DNA of 10,388 nucleotides from Bacteroides sp. GTDB lineage: Bacteria; Bacteroidota; Bacteroidia; Bacteroidales; GCA-2748055. A model generated the notes under the pieces. It searched no databases. It was not told the DNA's origin and saw only the letters and a program-made list of their open reading frames with translations. Positions 1 to 6,111 of this stretch are shown here, piece after piece; the first letter of the stretch is position 1; the number at the start of each line of letters is the position of its first letter. The stretch is from assembly GCA_011048475.1 (NCBI GenBank), contig DSDZ01000415.1:1-10388 (forward strand), given 5' to 3'. The translations under genes and the position numbers were made by a program.

Positions 1-291
1 CAATACATCAATACCATCAGGGAAAGAGCTGCCTATCCGGGCAAGGAAGCCCAGATGCATGTCTCCGCCGCAGAGATCGACCTGGACTTCATCCTGGACG
101 AATGGACCAGGGAATGCTTCGGGGAGCAGAGCCGCTGGCTGGATCTCAAACGGACAGGAAAACTCCTTGAGCGGGTCAGGGCTCACAACCCCGATGCATC
201 CAACATCAAGGATTTCCATGTGTTGCGCCCGATCCCTGTGAATCAGATTACCCGGACCACCAACGATTACGGACAGAATCCGGGATATTAG
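1..291 (+). CDS. SusD/RagB family nutrient-binding outer-membrane lipoprotein, C-terminal fragment
   Basis: The reading frame is open from base 1 to a TAG stop at 289-291 and gives 96 visible residues; the start lies upstream of the window. The fragment carries the usual SusD/RagB ending: an 'INTIRERA' helix, then 'ILDEWTRECFGEQSRWLDLKR', then the terminal stretch 'LRPIPVNQITRTT' and 'GQNPGY'. SusD-like proteins are surface lipoproteins that bind glycans or other nutrients and form the lid of a SusC-type TonB-dependent channel. A susC-like gene would be expected just upstream, outside the window. The gene faces the minus-strand operon tail to tail and is separated from it by a hairpin, so it probably belongs to a different transcription unit. 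Its ligand cannot be inferred from this fragment. Confidence 0.93.
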   Translation, partial: QYINTIRERAAYPGKEAQMHVSAAEIDLDFILDEWTRECFGEQSRWLDLKRTGKLLERVRAHNPDASNIKDFHVLRPIPVNQITRTTNDYGQNPGY

Positions 292-313
292 TGAGGTTTT
301 AGGTTAGAGAAAT

Positions 314-351
314 GCTGCCTTCCGGGTGAACGGACTGCCCCGGAAGGCAGC
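314..351. terminator. Bidirectional intrinsic terminator between convergent genes
   Basis: A perfect 13-bp inverted repeat (314-326 pairing with 339-351; arm GCTGCCTTCCGGG) surrounds a 12-nt loop. On the plus strand it is followed by the T-rich run ttctttatttct, and on the minus strand by ATTTCTCTAA. It lies in the 64-bp gap between the susD-like stop codon (291) and the stop codon of the AmpG-like gene (356), which is where two convergent units would need a shared terminator. The plus-strand T-tract is the better of the two. Termination itself is inferred from structure and position. Confidence 0.8.
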
Positions 352-355
352 TTCT

Positions 356-2143
356 TTATTTCTTCTCCTTCCGGCCGAAGGAAGGATCGATCCGCAAAAA
401 CGGAATGATCAGGAACCCGGGGATGGTACAGCAGACCACCCAGATGAAGAAGTGCTGGTAACCGATCATCTCCTGGATCCAGCCGCTGATCATTCCGGGC
501 AGCATCATCCCCAGCGCCATGAACCCGGTGGTGATGGCAAAATGTGCGGTTTTGTGCCTTCCTTCGGATACGTAGATCATATACAGCATGTAGGCCGTAA
601 AACCAAATCCGTACCCGAATTGTTCCACGGCAACGGATGCCCCCACGACCCAGAGTGAGGAAGGCTGGACCTGGGAGAGGAACACATACACCAGGTTGGG
701 CAGGTTCATGGCGATGGCCATCCACCAGAGCCAGTATCTGAGCCCCTTTCCTGAAGCTGCGATCCCTCCGATGATCCCCCCCGCCGTGAGGGCGATGATC
801 CCGATGGTCCCGTAAATGAGCCCCACATCGCCCGTGGTCAGCCCGATTCCTCCCGTTTCGGCCGGATCGAGCAGGAAGGGGGAAGCCATCTTCACCAGCT
901 GGGATTCCCCCAGCCGGTAGACCAGCAGGAAGAGCAGGATCACCCCGATCCGCTTCTTTGCGAAAAATTCGGCGAAAATGATCAGGAATTCCTTTAAAAA
1001 TTCCCCCTCCCTGTTTCCCCTGGGAACATCCTCTTTCGGCCGGGGAAGGATGAAGCGGTGGTAAAGAAAAAAGAGGGCGAAGAATACCGCGATGACACCA
1101 AACACGACGGACCATGCCAGGCGGATGTTCCCGCTCAGTCCGGTAAAGGTGGCGTAAGTGGTGCGGTCCAGTTTCGGATCCGCCTGGAAAAGGGCGAAGG
1201 CAGGGACATCCCAGTTGGTCTCATCGAATTCGAAACGGTAATTTCTCAGGAGCGCGATGCTTTTATCCCCCCTTTCAAAGCTGAAATTGAGCACGATGCG
1301 TTCTCCCTCTTCCGGTCTCCTGCTCAGGTGGAACCAGGTGAATCCCAGGTTGCCGGTCCTTCCCTCCATCTCCCACCTCAATGCGGGCTGTTCTTCCCCT
1401 GAATAAAAACCGTGCTCCCGGTTCCACTGCTCCACCGCTTCCATCAGTTTTATCGCCGAATCGGCCGGAACCGCCCCTGTCCCGATGGTCACCCGCTCCC
1501 CTGCAAAGAAACAGGCGGTCGCCGGTTCGCTCCGGAGGGTAATATCCCCCGGGCTGAAGGCCGGTACCGCTGGCTGAGCGGACGTGGTGACCACCTCCAC
1601 CTCCACCGGGGGAAGGCCTGTTTTCGCTTCAAAGTGGCCTGCCAGGATCACCAGCAGTCCCTGTCCGGTGAGCATGGCAAGGCGGTAGAATGTGCTGCGG
1701 ATGCCGACGAAAAAAGCCTGGTCGTGTTTCGTCAGTCCCAGCATGTAAAAACCATCCGCCGCGATGTCGTGGGTGGCCGAACCGAATGCCACCAGCCAGA
1801 AGAAGGCCAGCGTGTACTGGAAAAACCGTGAAGCCGGAATGGTCAGGGCCACTCCCGCCAGTCCCGCCCCCACGAAAAGCTGCATCACCAGGATCCAGAA
1901 GCGCTTGGTCTTCAAAATATCCACCACGGGGCTCCAGAAGGGTTTGATCACCCAGGGCAGATAGAGCCAGCTGGTGTAGAGTGCAATTTCGGCATTGGAA
2001 ATGCCCATGCGCTTGTAAAAGATCACCGACAGGGTCATCACCAGCACGTAGGGGATGCCCTCTGCGAAATAGAGGGAGGGCACCCAGAGCCAGGCCCTTG
2101 TCCTGCCGCCAGCTTGTTCCTTGCTATCTTCCATCGGATTCAT
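356..2143 (-). CDS. AmpG-like MFS permease with a large extracytoplasmic insert
   Basis: A 595-residue inner-membrane transporter resembling AmpG permeases, which import anhydro-muropeptides in Gram-negative bacteria. The N-terminal half has membrane segments near residues 17-40, 50-73, 82-102, 108-135 and 145-170; sixth to twelfth segments fall near 342-363, 397-413, 436-462, 468-490, 495-523, 530-555 and 562-582. 'HDIAADGFYMLGL' (125-137) and 'YRLAML' (153-158) sit where AmpG has its QD-x-x-x-DA-type motif and following helix. Residues about 171-338 are a soluble stretch between segments 5 and 6, which the expected topology places in the periplasm; ordinary AmpG has only a short loop there. 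The ATG at 2143 overlaps the upstream spoIID-like gene by 20 nt; the ATG at codon 4 (2134) is an alternative start. Last gene of the row. The AmpG-like fold is fairly secure; the exact substrate is inferred from the neighbours. Confidence 0.87.
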   Translation of the reverse strand: MNPMEDSKEQAGGRTRAWLWVPSLYFAEGIPYVLVMTLSVIFYKRMGISNAEIALYTSWLYLPWVIKPFWSPVVDILKTKRFWILVMQLFVGAGLAGVALTIPASRFFQYTLAFFWLVAFGSATHDIAADGFYMLGLTKHDQAFFVGIRSTFYRLAMLTGQGLLVILAGHFEAKTGLPPVEVEVVTTSAQPAVPAFSPGDITLRSEPATACFFAGERVTIGTGAVPADSAIKLMEAVEQWNREHGFYSGEEQPALRWEMEGRTGNLGFTWFHLSRRPEEGERIVLNFSFERGDKSIALLRNYRFEFDETNWDVPAFALFQADPKLDRTTYATFTGLSGNIRLAWSVVFGVIAVFFALFFLYHRFILPRPKEDVPRGNREGEFLKEFLIIFAEFFAKKRIGVILLFLLVYRLGESQLVKMASPFLLDPAETGGIGLTTGDVGLIYGTIGIIALTAGGIIGGIAASGKGLRYWLWWMAIAMNLPNLVYVFLSQVQPSSLWVVGASVAVEQFGYGFGFTAYMLYMIYVSEGRHKTAHFAITTGFMALGMMLPGMISGWIQEMIGYQHFFIWVVCCTIPGFLIIPFLRIDPSFGRKEKK

Positions 2144-3659
2144 CTCTTTTGCGGATGACCGCGTTCCTGTAGTAGTGTTCCAGGATCCCGCGGTATGTAT
2201 ACCCCCTGTCCGCCATCACCGCCGCGCCGATCTGGCACAGTCCCACCCCGTGTCCCCAGCCGGCCCCGTGAAGGATGAACTTACCAGGTACTTCTCCTTC
2301 AAAATCCTCCCTTTCCACCATGAAGGCCGAACTGTACAGGTGCGAATGGCTCAGCCAGCGCCTGATCTCCAGTTCCTTTCCCACGATGATGCTCCGGGTG
2401 GTTCCCACGATCCGCAGCCGGACCAGCCGGGCCGATGCCCCGCGTTCCACCGGCACCAGGTCCAGGATCTTTCCAAAGTCTCTCCCGGACTTCTCCCTGA
2501 TCAGGGCGGAGAGCTCCTCCTGGCTGCAGGTGACCTTCCACCTGAAAAAATCCTTCGAAGCCAGGTCAAAGTCATTGAGCACCTTCCCGAGCAGATCCCT
2601 GTCAGACGTGTTGCAGAACGCTTCCGGCCTGCTGCGGATATATGCACGGGCGTTCCTTTCAATTCGCAGGTCCGGGTACGCCTGGATGTCCGGAAATGCT
2701 CCGGAGACGGGATCCGGCCGGTCCGCCACGGGCTGCAGGTAAGGATGCTCTGCGTCCTCCCAGCAGCTCCCGAACCGCTCGGTCACCCCTCCGCAACATT
2801 TCGAAAACCGGGCATCGCAGATATCGTTCCCGTAATATAAAACCTCTCCTGCAGTGGCACCGACCGCCGCTACAACGCCCGCATGATGCGCCCGGGTGAT
2901 CCCCTGGTAGCGCTGGCAGTGATCGTCGGCACACACATCGAAAGCCTCATGATCCTCCCGGTCGTACCACCGGATCACCTCCTCATCGGTTTCGCGCATT
3001 CCATTTTCTGCAGCCCCGGCCCTCAGATCCGGGGAACCGTACGGCAACCTCGAGCGCCCGGACGGCGCTTTCGGAGACCCGGCGGTCGCTCCTCTTTTTC
3101 TGATCTGCGCCATCAGCCAGCTGCGGGAGATGACCGCGTGGGCTTTCAGGAACTCGGGGGGACTGCCGGCATTCATCTCCGAGGAGATCACGCTGGCCAG
3201 GTAGCTTTCCACGTCGATCTCATTGATCACCTGGATGCGTCCGTCCCAGATCTCCAAAACCAGTGAGCCCCTGAATTTCTGGGATTCCTGCCGCTCCCAG
3301 TGGAACCCGATCCCGATGGTCACATCACAGAGTTCAAAATGCGCCTGGTCCGGATCCAGTGGCTGGAAAACGACCCGGACAGGGGACTGCGCCGCGACCG
3401 GCCCAGGGGAGCCGGGCGGTGCGGACCGCGAGGAAACGGGCAGTATGTCGATCGTCCCGTTGCGGATCAGGGCCTCTCCCCTTCCCGTCCGGATTTCCTC
3501 ACTTCCCGTCCGGGACGGTTGACTCCCCTTCCTGGGCTCTTCACTCCCCGTGATCCGGTATTTGCCGTGCAGGTGAAACCGGATCTTCTCTGCCCTGAGG
3601 ATCCCCACCCGCACCCCGGTGCGGCGGTCTGTTTGGATCAGCTTCCTCTCCCGGTTCAT
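2124..3659 (-). CDS. SpoIID/LytB-domain protein (putative peptidoglycan lytic transglycosylase)
   Basis: A 511-residue protein with the SpoIID signature. 'VESYLASVISSEM' (150-162) contains the Glu (E161) that aligns with the catalytic acid of SpoIID glycan-strand lytic enzymes, followed by 'LKAHAVISRSWL' (171-182). 'FSKCCGGVTERFGSCW' (285-300) matches the Gly-rich core, with clustered Cys/His nearby (C243, H247, C248, C281, C288, C289). The closing motif is 'GWGHGVGLCQIGA' (467-479). SpoIID cleaves denuded glycan strands, often with an amidase, and an amidase is encoded three genes upstream. I see no signal peptide: the charged N-terminus 'MNRERKLIQTDRRTG' leads straight into the fold. Residues 34-61 are four copies of a seven-residue repeat, and 72-95 and 185-220 are Pro/Ser/Gly-rich linkers, so it is larger than a minimal SpoIID domain. 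Its start overlaps the DUF4922 stop as ATGA. Confidence 0.88.
   Translation of the reverse strand: MNRERKLIQTDRRTGVRVGILRAEKIRFHLHGKYRITGSEEPRKGSQPSRTGSEEIRTGRGEALIRNGTIDILPVSSRSAPPGSPGPVAAQSPVRVVFQPLDPDQAHFELCDVTIGIGFHWERQESQKFRGSLVLEIWDGRIQVINEIDVESYLASVISSEMNAGSPPEFLKAHAVISRSWLMAQIRKRGATAGSPKAPSGRSRLPYGSPDLRAGAAENGMRETDEEVIRWYDREDHEAFDVCADDHCQRYQGITRAHHAGVVAAVGATAGEVLYYGNDICDARFSKCCGGVTERFGSCWEDAEHPYLQPVADRPDPVSGAFPDIQAYPDLRIERNARAYIRSRPEAFCNTSDRDLLGKVLNDFDLASKDFFRWKVTCSQEELSALIREKSGRDFGKILDLVPVERGASARLVRLRIVGTTRSIIVGKELEIRRWLSHSHLYSSAFMVEREDFEGEVPGKFILHGAGWGHGVGLCQIGAAVMADRGYTYRGILEHYYRNAVIRKRDESDGR
3481..3564 (-). repeat. Four-copy 21-bp in-frame tandem repeat inside the spoIID-like gene
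   Basis: Units start at 3481, 3502, 3523 and 3544, each 21 bp apart. The first two share the 12-mer cttcccgtccgg exactly; the third and fourth (beginning ctcccc) are degenerate. Because 21 is a multiple of three, the array is read as four seven-residue units, slightly offset from the DNA units: YRITGSE, EPRKGSQ, PSRTGSE and EIRTGRG (residues 34-61; pattern x-x-R-T-G-S-E). The encoded segment is probably a disordered loop, given its Gly/Ser/Glu/Arg composition. Confidence 0.75.
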
Positions 3660-4612
3660 GGTTGATGGCCGTATGTTGCTGAGAGAAGTTCCTGCAATTC
3701 CCTGAACTGCAATACCGGGAGTGAAACCTGCGAGAAAATATCCCTGATATCTTCCCCGGAGAGCCTGAGAAAGTCCTTTTCCAGGGGCGTGATGAGCAGC
3801 CCTCCCATGTCCACTGCGGCCGGACTGATCAGGATGTTGTTTTCACCTTTTTCGAAAAACTGGCGGGGACGGTGCCTTCCGCGCGGAAAGATTAAAACCT
3901 GCCACCGCTCCCTGTAATATGCAAGGATATTCAGCATGGGTTCAGCGCCCTCCCGCAGTTCCCGCATGAAGTCATGCAGCGGGGTGAACGCGTCCGTGAT
4001 CCGCTCGCTGCGGACCGATTCCAGCAGGATCATCCGACGCAGTCCGTCATCGATCGCCGTGGCATTGAATTCACGCGACCGGACCAGCGGTTTCCCGTAC
4101 CGCTCCGTGACAGCTGCCAGCTCCCCCTCCAGGGGCATCGCCCCCCTGCTGCCTGCCTGGAAATGCATGTGGTCCGGCGCGGAGGCACCGCAATCGGGTC
4201 CGTTGTAAAAGACCACCAGTCGGGGTAGCGCCCTGCTCAGCTCAAGGAGCCAGCCGAACTCTGTCCCGATCACCTGGGGAGTGTGGCCGGTCCTGGCAAT
4301 GGTGAAATGTTCCCGGAAAATGGGGAAGGGATTGCAGAGGATCTCGTAGGCATCCCGGAACCTCAGTGCCTTCTGCTGCGGGGGACGGTTCCCGGCGCAC
4401 AGGAAGCATTCCCGCTGTTTCACAGAGACCGGGTCCACTTTCGCCGACGAGGAGATGATCCGTCCGGGGTTGAACTGAACCCGGAAGGAGAATCCGTCGA
4501 AGGAACAGCTCTTCAGGCGGACAGACCCCAGTTTTTCCCGGTTGTCCGCAAGCAACGGCCAGGAGTGTACCTGGGAGATGAAAAAATCATTGACGCGTTC
4601 CTGGTCATCCAT
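3656..4612 (-). CDS. DUF4922 family protein, HIT/GalT-like nucleotidyl-phosphorylase fold
   Basis: A 318-residue protein that I recognise as DUF4922-type. 'APDHMHFQAG' (145-154) contains H148-x-H150-x-Q152, the HxHxQ motif of the GalT / Ap4A phosphorylase / GDP-L-galactose phosphorylase branch of the HIT superfamily, where a motif His forms a nucleotidyl intermediate. Further family-like elements are 'VQFNPGRIISSSAKVD' (45-60), a CxxC pair in 'RECFLCAGNRPPQQ' (C69, C72; possible metal site), 'NPFPIFREHFTI' (94-105) and 'LIFPRGRHRP' (240-249). No signal peptide or membrane segment is visible, so it should be cytoplasmic. It starts 15 nt after the glycosyltransferase stop and overlaps the spoIID-like start by 4 nt (ATGA), which suggests translational coupling. 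A role in phosphorolysis or transfer on a sugar nucleotide is inferred; the substrate is unknown to me. Confidence 0.82.
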   Translation of the reverse strand: MDDQERVNDFFISQVHSWPLLADNREKLGSVRLKSCSFDGFSFRVQFNPGRIISSSAKVDPVSVKQRECFLCAGNRPPQQKALRFRDAYEILCNPFPIFREHFTIARTGHTPQVIGTEFGWLLELSRALPRLVVFYNGPDCGASAPDHMHFQAGSRGAMPLEGELAAVTERYGKPLVRSREFNATAIDDGLRRMILLESVRSERITDAFTPLHDFMRELREGAEPMLNILAYYRERWQVLIFPRGRHRPRQFFEKGENNILISPAAVDMGGLLITPLEKDFLRLSGEDIRDIFSQVSLPVLQFRELQELLSATYGHQP

Positions 4613-4627
4613 ACAACATGCCGCGGT

Positions 4628-6103
4628 TTATGTTCCCTCCTTTTTCCGGTTCATCCGGATCCTGGCGCTGAGTTCAATGGTACGCAGGCGGTCCTTATAG
4701 GTGTCGTGGCTGTTCCTCGTCGCCACATTAAGTGAGGCATCCGTATTGTCCTCCCACCGCCTGCACAGGTACACGGGCCGGTAGATCCTTCCGATGCGGT
4801 AGTGCCTGCTGATGGCCAGGGCCACCGCATAATCCTCACCATAGCTCACGTTGGGGATCCGGACCTGCCGGAGGACCGGGGTGAAGAAGGCCCGCGGAGC
4901 ACCCAGTCCGTTGATGCGGAGGGCATTGTTCCTTCCATTGTCGGCCGTCCACTCCCTGTGGTCCACAACTCCCGGCGGGATCTCGTTCAGGTCGAAGTCC
5001 GTCAGCCTGTAGGAGCCGATCACCATGGCGCAGCGCTCCCTGTAGAAGGTGGCGACCATCTGTTCCAGGAGCGTTTCGTCAGCGTACAGGTCATCGCTGT
5101 CCAGCTGTACCGCGAACCTTCCGCAGGCGGGATGGTGCAAGGCTTCGTTCCAGCAGCCCCCGATCCCAAGATCTTTTCTTTCGGGGATGAGGTGGATCAG
5201 GTTTTCATACTTCCGGCCCGCCTCCCGGATGATCTCCGTTGTCCGGTCGGTGGAATGGTTGTCCACCACGATCAGGTTGAATTGGAAAACGGCCTTCTGG
5301 CGCATGACAGACCCGATGGCATCGGCAATGGTCCTTTCCCGGTTCAGCACCGGAATGACCACGGTGGCTTCCGTGTCAAAGGCGCTTTCCTCCAGGGCCA
5401 CCTCCCGGAACGACGGAGCCAGGTACGCTCCGACCTCTTGCAGATGAAGGGTGACAGCCCGCTCCATTTCCTCCTGCACATCCCTTCCTGCAGGATCCAG
5501 GTAATCAAACAGGTTCCTCCCCGCATCCGCGGCACCGGGCCGTTCTGCGGTGTACAGGTATTCGGGAATACGAACCACGGGATGGCCCGAGCCGATCTTC
5601 AGGCGCACCCTGTAGAGCCCTGCATATGTAAAGGACCCGGTAACTTTTTCAACTGTTTCCCGCAGCACCCGGCTGCTGAAGAAAAGGACGGGACCGAAAT
5701 CGAAATCGTCCCGGAGACTCCCCTGCTGGTAGTCGATCACCGGATGGGGCCACAGTTTGCCGCCGACCAGGTCATGGTGATCCGAATAGACCATGCCCGC
5801 ACCCGTGTCCCCCGCTACCGAGAGAAAGCGTTCAATGGCAAACTGTCCCGGGCGGATCGGCACCTTTTCGGTAACCACCATCGCGTAACCGGATCCGGAC
5901 AGGTGCCGGATGATGGTTCGCATGGTCCCGCTGCCGAACCGGCCGTCCGTCCGGACAAAGGTGCATCCCTCCGCAGATGCCTCCGGTTCGCTCTTTCCAA
6001 GCAGGAAGATCCGTCCGACAGCAGGATGGGCTGACAGCTCCCCAATAAAGGCGGTCCGCGTCTCCGGCTCCTGTGCCTGGATAAAACAATGGATCTTGCT
6101 CAT
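4628..6103 (-). CDS. Family 2 glycosyltransferase with two GT-A-like domains
   Basis: I place the start at the ATG at 6103 ('MSKIHCFIQAQ'), giving 491 residues. The frame is open to 6277, but that extension lies inside the upstream amidase gene and reads as compositionally odd sequence. The C-terminal half (about 244-450) is a typical GT2 domain: 'TVVIPVLNRERTI' (247-259), 'LIVVDNHSTDRT' (277-288), a DxD-type metal/nucleotide-sugar motif 'QLDSDDLY' (333-340), a 'GED' likely to hold the catalytic base (422-424), and 'CRRWEDN' (447-453). The N-terminal half (1-230) also resembles a nucleotide-diphospho-sugar fold, with a possible metal motif 'MVYSDHHD' (104-111), but is more divergent. There are no clear membrane segments, so it is probably cytosolic or peripheral. 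It starts 8 nt after the amidase stop. Donor and acceptor are not evident. Confidence 0.87.
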   Translation of the reverse strand: MSKIHCFIQAQEPETRTAFIGELSAHPAVGRIFLLGKSEPEASAEGCTFVRTDGRFGSGTMRTIIRHLSGSGYAMVVTEKVPIRPGQFAIERFLSVAGDTGAGMVYSDHHDLVGGKLWPHPVIDYQQGSLRDDFDFGPVLFFSSRVLRETVEKVTGSFTYAGLYRVRLKIGSGHPVVRIPEYLYTAERPGAADAGRNLFDYLDPAGRDVQEEMERAVTLHLQEVGAYLAPSFREVALEESAFDTEATVVIPVLNRERTIADAIGSVMRQKAVFQFNLIVVDNHSTDRTTEIIREAGRKYENLIHLIPERKDLGIGGCWNEALHHPACGRFAVQLDSDDLYADETLLEQMVATFYRERCAMVIGSYRLTDFDLNEIPPGVVDHREWTADNGRNNALRINGLGAPRAFFTPVLRQVRIPNVSYGEDYAVALAISRHYRIGRIYRPVYLCRRWEDNTDASLNVATRNSHDTYKDRLRTIELSARIRMNRKKEGT

Positions 6104-6111
6104 CGTCTGAC

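Noticed and set aside
288..1115. 275-residue minus-strand open frame overlapping the 3' part of the permease gene
   Set aside because: Alternative frame of the AmpG-like gene; Arg/Gly/His-rich translation, and the membrane segments are all in the other frame.
2121..2840. 239-residue plus-strand open frame opposite the spoIID-like gene
   Set aside because: Lies wholly over conserved SpoIID coding sequence and shows no domain of its own.
4802..6034. 410-residue plus-strand open frame opposite the glycosyltransferase
   Set aside because: Antisense to a well-supported GT2 gene, no recognisable domain, low-complexity Pro/Arg/Gly/His-rich translation typical of a GC-rich shadow frame.
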